Origin: Bacteroidetes bacterium UBA1941
Lineage (GTDB): Bacteria; Bacteroidota; Bacteroidia; Chitinophagales; LD1
Reading direction: 5' to 3'
DNA: 64,000 nucleotides
Assembly (NCBI GenBank): GCA_002336805.1
Contig: DDEZ01000013.1
Coordinates: 133,962 to 197,961, forward strand
The notes under the pieces are model-generated. The model worked only from the letters and a program-made list of their open reading frames with translations. It was not told the DNA's origin and ran no database searches. The position numbers and the translations under genes were made by a program. This document shows positions 34,440 to 43,085 of this stretch, piece by piece; the first letter of the stretch is position 1; every line of letters starts with the position of its first letter.

Positions 34440-36257
34440 ATGAAAAATACTATATTCTTGGTTCTTATATTTTTTTGGGATCAGTGTTTTGCTCAGTGCC
34501 CCGCCTTTAATCATAAGTTGACTGGCCCATTTCAAACAGTAGCCTTAACCGCTGGGCAGCATGACAATACTTCTTATGAAGAAGAAAACCTATGTGATTT
34601 TGATGGCTATCTATTAGTATTTAAAGACGACTTTGATGGAAACCAAATAAATGATGCTGTATGGCAAAGTGCCTGGTGCAATCAAGTACCAGAGCAAGGG
34701 GGTAATAATTGTGTGCCTTTTAATACGGCACCATGGTACGTAGTAAATAATGGGTCACTCTTCTTAACTTCCAACTATAATCAAGATTCAGTAACCACCA
34801 ATGTCCCTTCTCTGAGAACGAAGCGTCAATTCCCCGCGGGTCGTTTTATAGTGAAAGCTAAAATGCCACCGCTGCCAGATCAGCCACTTGATATAGCGCC
34901 CCTTTGGATGCGGACGGATTTCGACTACTATGACCATGACTCTTTGGGGAATAATGTAGTTTCAGGATTACGAAAGCAATATGCGAAGGAGATAGATATG
35001 GAGTTCTTCAAAGATACAAGAAGTACTGGCACATTTACACTCCATAGCGGCTGTGGTCATTGTTATGCCGGAGAATCAAGTAATAGTGATCAGAATTCGA
35101 ATACTAATGGAGATAGCCAGTCATCAGATTGTTATTCTGGTACTGTGACGGATGGCAATTGGCATTTGTTCGAGATTGAATGGGATATGTGGCATGTGCG
35201 ATGGAAGCTTGATAATGTAATAGTAAACTCTTTAGCCCGAACTTACGAAGCGGTTTATCCGCAGGGGCAAGGAATTTGGCTTCCGATACCCGTTCCTATG
35301 TATTACACTCAGGTAGATGAATGTAGTGGTGCGCCTACGACTAATTTTGACTATGTTGAGGATTGGATGTTTCCCTTGTTTGCTAATATGCCTATAACTA
35401 TTGGAGGGCTAGGTAATTTCGGTGATGATCAGAACCATAATCATCTTCAGATTGATCCGCAATATTTACCTTACACAATGGAAATAGATTATGTGGAGGT
35501 ATACAGAAGGATAAAGTGTGATAAAAGCGTTTATTTACCACCATTAGATTTAAATCCAGATGGCGGTTACCGGTCAGCAGGTGGTATTCTATGTGATAGG
35601 AGTGGTGGTGACCAAGTCCCCCCGACGGTAGATAATCAAACCCCTTCAATCATCACCGGAGGAATGATAACTGTAGCTGGTTCTAATGACTATATTTTCC
35701 GCAGGGATGATTACAATTATTCGGTCCAGCAGAATCTAGACTTGTTAGCTACTGAGAGCGTTACATTATTGCCCGGCTTTGAAACGGATTTACTATACCA
35801 GGCTAACGGTCCATGTGGTCCCCACTACTATGATGATGGTGTTAATACTCCAACTGCTTATGGAAATAACTGGACTATTCAAGATGTTTTTACAGCATCG
35901 ATTGCAAGCTGCCCTATGGCTAAAACCAACGAAGAGCCTTTACCTACCCTACAGCCACAAAAGGAAACAATAATGATGCGTAAAAATTTTGCTTTTCTGC
36001 TATATCCCAATCCCGCTTCGGAACACTGCCAGGCAGCATTCAATATTCCTGACGATGCCGAAGCAGACATTAGTATCTATGATATGACAGGCAGAATTGT
36101 GAAACAGATCACTCATCAATTCTATTACGGAGGTCAGTCCAGAGTTGATTTCAGTACTGAAGATCTTAGCTCAGGCGTATATATTGTCAGATACGGAGAT
36201 AGCCGAGGAAACGTCAACACCACGCATCTGGTGGTAGATCATTCGAATAAAAATTAG
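34440..36257 (+). CDS. Glycoside hydrolase family 16 protein with T9SS type A sorting domain
   Basis: The 605-residue protein has a short signal peptide (IFLVLIFFWDQCFAQ). The catalytic signature EIDMEFF at residues 184-190 matches the GH16 E-x-D-x-E motif (nucleophile E184, acid/base E188). The supporting segments are FPAGRFIVKAKMP and DGNWHLFEIEWDMWHVRWKL. The last GH16 strand, MEIDYVEVYR, follows. The region after it is of unknown fold, and the C-terminus YPNPASEHCQAAF...SSGVYIVRYGDS is a T9SS type A domain. GH16 enzymes cleave beta-glucans, agarose, carrageenan or xyloglucan; the exact substrate cannot be read off. Last gene of the AT-rich operon. Confidence 0.88.
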   Translation: MKNTIFLVLIFFWDQCFAQCPAFNHKLTGPFQTVALTAGQHDNTSYEEENLCDFDGYLLVFKDDFDGNQINDAVWQSAWCNQVPEQGGNNCVPFNTAPWYVVNNGSLFLTSNYNQDSVTTNVPSLRTKRQFPAGRFIVKAKMPPLPDQPLDIAPLWMRTDFDYYDHDSLGNNVVSGLRKQYAKEIDMEFFKDTRSTGTFTLHSGCGHCYAGESSNSDQNSNTNGDSQSSDCYSGTVTDGNWHLFEIEWDMWHVRWKLDNVIVNSLARTYEAVYPQGQGIWLPIPVPMYYTQVDECSGAPTTNFDYVEDWMFPLFANMPITIGGLGNFGDDQNHNHLQIDPQYLPYTMEIDYVEVYRRIKCDKSVYLPPLDLNPDGGYRSAGGILCDRSGGDQVPPTVDNQTPSIITGGMITVAGSNDYIFRRDDYNYSVQQNLDLLATESVTLLPGFETDLLYQANGPCGPHYYDDGVNTPTAYGNNWTIQDVFTASIASCPMAKTNEEPLPTLQPQKETIMMRKNFAFLLYPNPASEHCQAAFNIPDDAEADISIYDMTGRIVKQITHQFYYGGQSRVDFSTEDLSSGVYIVRYGDSRGNVNTTHLVVDHSNKN

Positions 36258-36526
36258 GTTCCACATTTTTGGGATAGCCTTATCATAATCTTGCACAAGA
36301 ACTACGCTTTCTTTTCAGGCATATAGTCCGGCACCTTCCTCCATCTTTCATTTTCATAGCCATCTCAGCCTAAAAGCCGCCGTGCGTCCGACTGCTAGGT
36401 AGTGACATACTATACTCTATTGGACCGGGATCATCCGTTAAAGTTCCGATTTCCCTAAGATTTTACGTTCGGAGCTATCGTGTCAGGAGGCCATTTTTAC
36501 AGCATCTTATCATTCAAACATCCCAA
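36258..36526. other. Intergenic region after the GH16 operon
   Basis: 269 bp without a supported gene, hairpin terminator or recognisable RNA. The A+T-rich composition of the operon gives way here to the usual chromosome composition, so this may be the right-hand edge of an acquired segment. Confidence 0.4.
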
Positions 36527-37324
36527 GTGAAAAAAGCAATCATTCTTTGCCATTTAGCCGCGGCTATCGGTATTCTCTTCAGCGCCTGCTCCGGCGCGCC
36601 CCGGTCTTTTGATGAACCGTGCCATGAAGAGCGCGCTATAGTATTGATCAATAACAGCGCAGAGCCTTTGACCTTTTATGCACTGGACACAGGGGGCACT
36701 ACCCTCCGGGCAGAAGTACCTGCACACACCACCCGCAGGGAATGGCTGCGTACGGGAGCGTGGAAGTTTCTCGTAGACAATAAAGACAAACAGACCATCA
36801 ATGAATACCCGGGTATAGAAGCCTACCTACAGCGCGACAGCGGCAAGCTGAACATGGACATCTATGATACGGTACAGACCGTATCCAGCACCTGGATACT
36901 CTGGCGGGTAGATACCCTGGCCGGCTACTATGACCCCACCATATGGTATGATATGACTGCCAGCCACAATTACGCAGCCTCTCCTGTAGACTTTATGTAT
37001 GGTGATGACAAGGGCAAAGATGAGGCCTGGTATGCCAGGCAGCTGGCGCACATCACACCGCTCTTCTACTCCGGCCGCAAGCCATTTGTAGTCTATCAGA
37101 GATCTACTGCCAATATCAAGGTCTTCACACCCGAGGAGCTGCTGCCGGCCAAGGTGACCTCCTACAAGCGCCACATGTGCCTGACCAGCCTGGATACAAT
37201 GCTGGGCCGCAGCCGGGATGAAGTGACTGCCCGAGTGATAGCAGATATCATGAGCCGCGGCACCACGAGCGATCGGGTAGACTATGGCAATACCCGCAGG
37301 CATATAGGCGCAGCCTGCAAGTGA
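36527..37324 (+). CDS. Lipoprotein, unknown function
   Basis: GTG start, 265 residues. Lipoprotein signal LAAAIGILFSACSGAPRS with the cysteine at about residue 21. The mature part starts with a beta-rich domain (AIVLINNSAEPLTFYAL, then TTLRAEVPAHTTRREWLRTG), resembling small Ig-like envelope domains. A mixed C-terminal part follows, with TSLDTMLGRSRDEVTARVIA. No family recognised. The following small membrane protein starts 31 nt after its stop, and the two may be co-transcribed. Confidence 0.7.
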   Translation: MKKAIILCHLAAAIGILFSACSGAPRSFDEPCHEERAIVLINNSAEPLTFYALDTGGTTLRAEVPAHTTRREWLRTGAWKFLVDNKDKQTINEYPGIEAYLQRDSGKLNMDIYDTVQTVSSTWILWRVDTLAGYYDPTIWYDMTASHNYAASPVDFMYGDDKGKDEAWYARQLAHITPLFYSGRKPFVVYQRSTANIKVFTPEELLPAKVTSYKRHMCLTSLDTMLGRSRDEVTARVIADIMSRGTTSDRVDYGNTRRHIGAACK

Positions 37325-37355
37325 CATCCCATTTCATCAGATAGATATTCCCTAC

Positions 37356-37637
37356 ATGCAAAACTTCTTATTGATCTTTGGCGCTATACTGCTGGTAGGT
37401 GCCGGTGGCAGGGCATTATTCCAGCTCATATTTCTCGTGCTCGGAGCCGCTGGCCAGGCAGGCACCAGTATCTCCAGAAATCTCCGAAACGATGAACGAT
37501 CCACTCAGGAGGCAGACGAAAATCTGACCCGCATCAAAGCCTTCAATCAGGCGCGTCTCCGCAGGCTGCTGGTACTGGCCGCCATCGGTGCCGTGGGCGG
37601 ACTGATGATGTATGCCTCAGGATACATGGGGAAATAG
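37356..37637 (+). CDS. Small two-segment membrane protein
   Basis: 93 residues. The N-terminal hydrophobic segment (LLIFGAILLVGAGGRALFQL) and a second one near the C-terminus (RLLVLAAIGAVGGLMMYASG) enclose a polar loop with NDERSTQEADENLTRIKA. No family recognised. Codon use is like its neighbours, and it has a normal start and end, so it is probably real. Confidence 0.6.
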   Translation: MQNFLLIFGAILLVGAGGRALFQLIFLVLGAAGQAGTSISRNLRNDERSTQEADENLTRIKAFNQARLRRLLVLAAIGAVGGLMMYASGYMGK

Positions 37638-37741
37638 GGGAGTGGATCGTGATACAGTAAGGTTCAGGCGGTTTTGGGCAGAATGGCGCAGGTAGTATTG
37701 CCTACCATTGCATCATTAGTCAAATCCAAAAAATTAATAGC

Positions 37742-38200
37742 ATGAAAAAGTCACTTTTTGTCCTCTCCGTAGCCGTGGTATCTATGATCCTCATCTCCTC
37801 CTGCACCAAGCGGACCACCGACCCAAGGGCTACCTGCACCATCACTTTCAATGACACCATCACCCGCACGGCCGACTCCATCCACTGGGATATGTACAAT
37901 GGTACCACCCCGCGCATGCAGGCCTTTATAGGCCAGGTAGCCGTCATCACACTCTGGCCGGGCTCTACCACTACCCACACCCAGGCGCTCAGCAGGCAGT
38001 ACCTATACTGGATCGTAGCGTCTCCCGCGGTATACTCTGTAGACGGCTCCGGCGGTACACTCAGTCTGACCAATGACAATGATCTGCTGAGCGGTACCCT
38101 CTCAGCTACCGGCACAGTCTGGAGCAACGGTAGTGCATCCACCCCCGCCACCAGCACCGTCACCGCCACCTTTGCCAATGTGAAAGAACTAGGCCATTAA
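37742..38200 (+). CDS. Small lipoprotein, unknown function
   Basis: 152 residues with lipoprotein signal FVLSVAVVSMILISSCTKRT. The mature part is a single beta-rich, Thr/Ser-rich domain (TCTITFNDTITRTADSIHWD ... YSVDGSGGTLSLTNDND) without recognisable family. A strong terminator follows 41 nt after the stop. Confidence 0.72.
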   Translation: MKKSLFVLSVAVVSMILISSCTKRTTDPRATCTITFNDTITRTADSIHWDMYNGTTPRMQAFIGQVAVITLWPGSTTTHTQALSRQYLYWIVASPAVYSVDGSGGTLSLTNDNDLLSGTLSATGTVWSNGSASTPATSTVTATFANVKELGH

Positions 38201-38241
38201 ACTGCCGCCGGTAGGTTTTCTACACGATCAGCATTCATGGT

Positions 38242-38296
38242 CAGGCAGGTAGGCAAGGGTGGTAGGAGCACCCTTATCTACCTGCCTGATTTTCTT
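38242..38296 (+). terminator. Terminator of the small lipoprotein gene
   Basis: CAGGCAGGTAG (38242-38252) pairs with CTACCTGCCTG (38278-38288), and inside it AAGGGTG (38255-38261) with CACCCTT (38269-38275), giving an 18-bp stem with one internal loop, followed by ATTTTCTT. Confidence 0.82.
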
Positions 38297-38383
38297 ATGC
38301 TATGCCGGTACCGCAGCCTTTCATTAGCTCTCCTCCACCCACACCTCCTATCCGCTGCCCCCCTCTCGTAGCAACGCTTCTAT

Positions 38384-38499
38384 AGTCGAAAAACTTGCAT
38401 TGCGGAGGCCATATAGTGATCGTCTGAGAGTACGACATAGGTCGCCAGCCACAGGCTGAAAGCCTCTGGCAGCAATAGCCATCCAGTCGAAAAACTTGC
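38384..38499. repeat. Twin 15-bp direct repeats around a hairpin
   Basis: AGTCGAAAAACTTGC occurs at 38384-38398 and 38485-38499. The preceding bases are also related (GCAACGCTTCTAT and GCAATAGCCATCC). The 86 bp between them hold an inverted repeat with arms around 38444-38470. Confidence 0.55.
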
Positions 38500-38509
38500 T
38501 TGAAAGGGC

Positions 38510-40003
38510 CTAGATCGCCAGCAACTGGTCTGCTATGCGGCGGTCATTGCTCAGGCGGGGTACCTTGTTCTGCCCACCCAGCTTGCCCAGGCTCTTCATA
38601 TACGCCACAAAGGCACCCTGAGGCAGCACCCTGATCCTCAGCTGATGGAGGATGTTGCCCTCGCGGAGGTCGGCGTAGTAGACGTTCTTCTCCTGCATGT
38701 AGCGGTCTACGCGCTCCTCCAGTGCAGCCACATCTCCTGCCTCCCCGGCGAACTCTACCAGCCACTCGTGGTACGGTAGCTCCCCATCCGCCACAGTGAC
38801 CTGCGGCGCTACGGTAAACTCGGTAATGGCCACACCCATCTCAGCGGCAGCCTTCATCAGTGCATACTCTACCTCCTCGCCTATCACATGTTCCCCAAAG
38901 GCCGAGATGTAGTGCGAGATACGACCCGTCACGACTATACGGTACGGTGCCAGCGAGACAAAGCGGACCGTATCACCTATGCTGTAGCCCCACAGGCCAG
39001 CATCAGTATTGAGGATCACGGCATAGTTGACACCCAGCTCTACCTCAGCCAGGGAGACACGCCTCATCGGGTCGCGGTCTATATCCTCCGGCCTGATAAA
39101 CTCATAGAAGATGCCCCCATTGATATTGAGCAGCAGACCCTGCTCACGCTGTGAGTCCTGGTAGGCTATGAAGCCCTCACTGGCAGGGTAGGTCTCTATG
39201 CTGGCTATCTTGGTACCGATGAGCTGCTCTATACGGGCACGATAGGGCTCATAGTTCACCCCGCCATAGGCGAAGACCGCGAAGTCCGGGAAGAGGTCCT
39301 TGATATGCTTCTTGCCAGACAGCTCCAGCAGCTTCTCAAAGTACATGACCACCCATGGCGGTATGCCGCTGATCAGTGACATGCGCTCAGGCATTGTCTC
39401 CTTTGCGATAGCCTCTACCTTCTTCTCCCAGTCCTCTATACAGTTGGTCTCATAGCTGGGCATACGGTTGCGTGTCAGGTAGGCGGGCACGTGATGGTAT
39501 ACTATACCACTCAGGCGGCCAGAGGGTATCACGCCATGCTTATCCAGCACAGGCGAGCCCTGCAGGAAGATCATCTTCTGGTCAAAGAAGTCTGCCTGTC
39601 CTGTCTCATGCACATACATCAGGAGCGAGTTGCGGGCGGCTATGATCTGGGCATTGATAGATGGTTTGGTCAGGGGGATATACTTCACGCCGGAGGTAGT
39701 ACCAGATGACTTGCAGAAGTAGAGCGGCCTGCCTGGCCAGAGTACGTCTTCCTTGCCATCTGCTATCAGCTCTATGTAGTGGCGTATACCCTCATAGTCG
39801 CGGATAGGGACTGAGGCCTTAAAGTCTTTGTAGGATCTGATACCGCCAAAGTCATGCTCCCTGCCAAACTGTGTCCTCGCTCCCTGCTCTATGAGCCTGC
39901 GAAACACACGCTGCTGTACTGCCACACCATCCCGATGCTCCCGGTATATGCGGGGTACGATCAGTGCTGCCGCCCAGCGGGCTATGGTGCCTTTCCATCC
40001 CAT
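38510..40003 (-). CDS. GH3 auxin-responsive-promoter family protein (acyl-adenylate synthetase)
   Basis: The plant GH3 family, of the ANL superfamily, activates carboxylic acids as adenylates and joins them to amino acids. Seen here: the ATP loop FCKSSGTTSGVKYIPLT (motif 1), the central ASEGFIAYQDS (motif 2 region), and YSIGDTVRFVSLAPYRIVVT with GRISHYISAFGEHV (motif 3 and hinge). The start at 40003 (MGWKGTIARWAA) is preferred over 40042, as the extra 13 residues are hydrophobic and not part of the family. The 497-residue length is typical of bacterial members, whose substrates are mostly unknown. Monocistronic. Confidence 0.9.
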   Translation of the reverse strand: MGWKGTIARWAAALIVPRIYREHRDGVAVQQRVFRRLIEQGARTQFGREHDFGGIRSYKDFKASVPIRDYEGIRHYIELIADGKEDVLWPGRPLYFCKSSGTTSGVKYIPLTKPSINAQIIAARNSLLMYVHETGQADFFDQKMIFLQGSPVLDKHGVIPSGRLSGIVYHHVPAYLTRNRMPSYETNCIEDWEKKVEAIAKETMPERMSLISGIPPWVVMYFEKLLELSGKKHIKDLFPDFAVFAYGGVNYEPYRARIEQLIGTKIASIETYPASEGFIAYQDSQREQGLLLNINGGIFYEFIRPEDIDRDPMRRVSLAEVELGVNYAVILNTDAGLWGYSIGDTVRFVSLAPYRIVVTGRISHYISAFGEHVIGEEVEYALMKAAAEMGVAITEFTVAPQVTVADGELPYHEWLVEFAGEAGDVAALEERVDRYMQEKNVYYADLREGNILHQLRIRVLPQGAFVAYMKSLGKLGGQNKVPRLSNDRRIADQLLAI

Positions 40004-40137
40004 GCCGGCGAAGATATAACAAATACATACAGGCAAAAGCAAGCAGCAGAGCTGGTTATACTCAATTATAATTAAGAGTGTCTTAAATCTAAATATTAGT
40101 GATTTTAATTATCTTGTATGTACTAAATCCCTTCCTT

Positions 40138-42672
40138 ATGAAACGACTTCTTTTACTTATCACACTTATCTATTTTGCCCTATGGCTACCTGCACAGGGG
40201 CTATGGTCTGCCAAGGCTATAAGCTACTATGGCCTCACCAGTCAGTTTAACCCCAGCATCGTCATACAAGGCATTGCTTACTCATATACCGGGGACTCGA
40301 TTCATAATTTCTACGCCTATGATGCTACTACCGACACCTGGACGGAGAAGGCTGCCTTTCCCGGCCTGAGCCGCAACTATGCAGCGGGGTTTGCCACAGA
40401 TAGCTTTGGCTATGTAGGTACGGGCTACAGGTACAATCAGATCACAAAGCGCCTCAATGATTTCTACCGCTATAATCCGGCCACGGACAGTTGGTCAGCT
40501 ATTGCACATTATCCTGATAGCATCTATGGCTGCCTGGCCTTTGGCATCAGCAATACGGGCTATGTGACCGGAGGTAGCGTAGATACCGGTATAGTACGCA
40601 GGACATGGGCATACAGCGCTGCTACAAACTCCTGGGTAGCCAAGGCATCACTGCCTATTACACTTATGAAAGGTTTTGCTGCTGCGACGAATGGAAAAGG
40701 CTATGTGGGGTGTGGCATATCAGAGGGTATCTTCAGCCTTACCTACCGTGCAGATTCTGTATTCCAATACACTCCTGGTACTAATAGCTGGGCTATCAGA
40801 GCCAGTATGCACGTGCCCAATGGTACCTACACAGATGGCCTGTACAGCTTTGCTATCAATAATAAGATATACATAGCCGATGATCAGGCCCTCTCTACAC
40901 CCATACATGGCGGCATGCATGTGTATGACATACCATCTAATACCTGGTCAGTGATCAATGCGCCCCCATATAGCGGCAATTGCCACTTCACTACTTTCTC
41001 ACCGCGTGCTGCATTTACTGTCAATGGCAAAGGATACCTCAAGACGACTGGCTCCTGCCTCAACTTTGGTCCGACCAATTTCTGGCAGTTTGATACAGCA
41101 CATTACTTCTCCGTCTCTTCTTTCTCTCCTGCAGATACGATATGCGAGGGTGCCCCTTTGACCGTCACTATCAGTTCAAACCTTACGTTTGGCAGTGGCA
41201 ATGTATTCCGTCTGGCTATAGGCAGTGACGATACTGCCACCAGTGCTCCAGTAGCGGGCAGTAGCAATGGTACTTATACCTTCTATGTACCATATGGCAC
41301 AGTGGGGGGATATGGTGGCAAGATGAATGTAAACATACTATCGTCAGACCCACCTGCGGAGTCTGGCTATCTGGCCACCAGGATATGGGTGATACCTGCA
41401 CCCAGGCCTACTCACCGGCAGGATACTACGATAGCCTGCATCGGTGATACGCTAAAGCTACAGGCTGCGACCGGCGCAGGATCATGCTCCTGGACTATAT
41501 TTCCCGGTGGCGCTACCACTTACGGTACAACATTCAAACTACTTCCGGTAAGTCCGGTGGCCGTATTCCTTTACAGCCATCTGAATACGTGTTTCTATAT
41601 GGATACTACACTGGTTACTCTCGCACCTCATCCATTACTAGGCATTACCGATTCGTCTTTCCATATCTGTCCCGGCAGCACAGCTACTATAGGTGGTGTA
41701 CCAGTGCCTCGCGCAGCCTATACTTGGTCGGGGTCTGGCCTCTCCTCATCGCTGCCGGATCCAGTGGTATCACCATCGGCCAGCAGCACTTATACTGTAG
41801 TGGTGCGAGACACCGTATCAGGATGTACTGTGAGCGGGCACACTACCGTCTCAGTCAGCCAGGCACCTTATCAGCCTATCTGTTTTGTCACTGTAGACTC
41901 TACGTCTACCCACTCAGTGATAGTCTGGGAAAAGACAAACAGGGAGGCTACTGACAGTTTTCACATATACCGGGAGACTGCTACGAATGTCTATACTGAG
42001 ATAGGTGCCGTGCACGGTGACTCACTGAGTGAATACCACGACTACGCCGCAGATCCCAACCTGACAGCATACAGGTATAAGATAGGTACACGTGACACCT
42101 GCCACAATGCAGGGATGCTAAGCCACTACCACAATACGATCCACCTGCAATACCTGGGCACCGGCAATCTGCTATGGAATGTCTACCAGATAGATAGTGA
42201 GACCACTCCGGTCACCTCCTTTGATGTCTACAGGGATAGCCTGTCAGGCGGACACTGGGACGTATTGACTACTGTGCCCGGCACACAGTATACTACTACA
42301 GATGTCAACTTTAGCAGGCATCCGTATGCCAGATACAGGATCGTGGCCAACTTTGCCTACTCCTGCACTGCTGCACGAAGTACCTCTCGGGTCTTATCCA
42401 ATATACTGGCAATAGGTATCAATGGGATACCTGATGTGTCAGAAGCCGCAGTCACTATCTATCCCAATCCTGCAAAGGATGAACTGCTGCTGCTCGCCCC
42501 AGATCGTAACGTACAGGAGGTGACCCTCACTGCCATAGATGGCAAGGTGCTGAAACGCATCACGGAGCCAGCTTCCAATCGAGTGGACGTAAGCTACCTC
42601 GCGCCAGGGGTATATATAGCTGAGATCAGGATCAACGATAAGGTAAGCAGGACCAAGTGGATCAAAATGTGA
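40138..42672 (+). CDS. Kelch-repeat secreted protein with T9SS type A sorting domain
   Basis: The start at 40138 gives MKRLLLLITLIYFALWLPAQ, a signal peptide (the in-frame ATG at 40099 adds a poor extension). The first 330 residues are kelch-type beta-propeller repeats: FYAYDATTDTWTEKAAFPGL, FYRYNPATDSWSAIAHYP, WAYSAATNSWVAKASLP and VFQYTPGTNSWAIRASMHVP. Then come two Ig-like/PKD-like domains and a fibronectin III-like part. The C-terminus has VTIYPNPAKDELLLLAPD...LAPGVYIAEIRINDKVSRT, a T9SS type A domain. 844 residues. Probably a surface-bound binding protein; the ligand is unknown. A shared terminator follows. Confidence 0.88.
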   Translation: MKRLLLLITLIYFALWLPAQGLWSAKAISYYGLTSQFNPSIVIQGIAYSYTGDSIHNFYAYDATTDTWTEKAAFPGLSRNYAAGFATDSFGYVGTGYRYNQITKRLNDFYRYNPATDSWSAIAHYPDSIYGCLAFGISNTGYVTGGSVDTGIVRRTWAYSAATNSWVAKASLPITLMKGFAAATNGKGYVGCGISEGIFSLTYRADSVFQYTPGTNSWAIRASMHVPNGTYTDGLYSFAINNKIYIADDQALSTPIHGGMHVYDIPSNTWSVINAPPYSGNCHFTTFSPRAAFTVNGKGYLKTTGSCLNFGPTNFWQFDTAHYFSVSSFSPADTICEGAPLTVTISSNLTFGSGNVFRLAIGSDDTATSAPVAGSSNGTYTFYVPYGTVGGYGGKMNVNILSSDPPAESGYLATRIWVIPAPRPTHRQDTTIACIGDTLKLQAATGAGSCSWTIFPGGATTYGTTFKLLPVSPVAVFLYSHLNTCFYMDTTLVTLAPHPLLGITDSSFHICPGSTATIGGVPVPRAAYTWSGSGLSSSLPDPVVSPSASSTYTVVVRDTVSGCTVSGHTTVSVSQAPYQPICFVTVDSTSTHSVIVWEKTNREATDSFHIYRETATNVYTEIGAVHGDSLSEYHDYAADPNLTAYRYKIGTRDTCHNAGMLSHYHNTIHLQYLGTGNLLWNVYQIDSETTPVTSFDVYRDSLSGGHWDVLTTVPGTQYTTTDVNFSRHPYARYRIVANFAYSCTAARSTSRVLSNILAIGINGIPDVSEAAVTIYPNPAKDELLLLAPDRNVQEVTLTAIDGKVLKRITEPASNRVDVSYLAPGVYIAEIRINDKVSRTKWIKM

Positions 42673-42694
42673 TCTCTCCTGCTGATGAAATAAA

Positions 42695-42723
42695 AAAGCC
42701 CTCTGGTAATACCGGAGGGCTTT
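42695..42723. terminator. Bidirectional terminator between the kelch gene and atpC
   Basis: AAAGCCCTC (42695-42703) and GAGGGCTTT (42715-42723) with an inner GGT/ACC pairing. A-rich on the left and T-rich on the right, so it works in both directions, 22 nt from each flanking stop. Confidence 0.85.
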
Positions 42724-42745
42724 GATTTTATAGAGGTAGCCGGAG

Positions 42746-42988
42746 TTACTTAGCTCCTTCTACGAGTACTATTACCTTATTCTTCAGGCACTCTGCGAAG
42801 CCACCGCTGATGGTCAGGGTCTTGGTTTCGTTTCCTACCTTATACTTTACGATACCCGCACCGAGTGCAGAGATGATAGGAGCGTGCCTGTTGAGCAGCT
42901 GAAAAGTACCGTCTACGCCCGGCAGGGTCACGCTGGTGGCCTCGCCGCTGTAGAGCTTCTTCTCTGGTGTCAGTATTTCTAGTGTCAT
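42746..42988 (-). CDS. atpC: F1F0 ATP synthase subunit epsilon
   Basis: An 80-residue protein consisting only of the N-terminal beta-sandwich: LEILTPEKKLYSGEATSVTL, then LPGVDGTFQLLNRHAPIISA and SGGFAECLKNKVIVLVEGAK. It lacks the C-terminal two-helix domain that inhibits ATP hydrolysis in E. coli; short forms are usual in Bacteroidota. It is downstream of atpD with a 97-nt gap that contains a repeat. The other ATP synthase genes are not in the window. Confidence 0.92.
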   Translation of the reverse strand: MTLEILTPEKKLYSGEATSVTLPGVDGTFQLLNRHAPIISALGAGIVKYKVGNETKTLTISGGFAECLKNKVIVLVEGAK

Positions 42989-43001
42989 TCTTCTTTAGTA
43001 T

Positions 43002-43085
43002 TGCGTATTGAGTATTGCGTATTGAGACAATCAAAGTGGTATTGAACTTGTATTCGTCTCAATACTCACTACTAACTACTCACTA
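43002..43085. repeat. Intergenic word repeat between atpD and atpC
   Basis: A 14-base word GTATTGCGTATTGA occurs twice in tandem from 42998 (the second copy shares its end with GTATTGAGAC, 43019-43028). GTATTGAGAC is inverted as GTCTCAATAC at 43056-43065, followed by ACTCACTACTAACTACTCAC. The result is a short hairpin-capable, low-complexity spacer inside an operon. Confidence 0.5.

Larger units (their letters stand above)
38201..38509. other. Intergenic region with terminator and repeats
   Basis: 309 bp without a gene. It holds the terminator at 38242-38296, a pair of identical 15-mers AGTCGAAAAACTTGC (38384-38398 and 38485-38499, 101 bp apart) and, between them, a hairpin-forming GCCAGCCACAGGCT/AGCCTCTGGC segment (38444-38470). 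Confidence 0.6.

Noticed and set aside
36258..36526. Search for a tRNA or att site at the edge of the AT-rich operon
   Set aside because: No cloverleaf, no TTCGAATCC-like arm and no direct repeat found.
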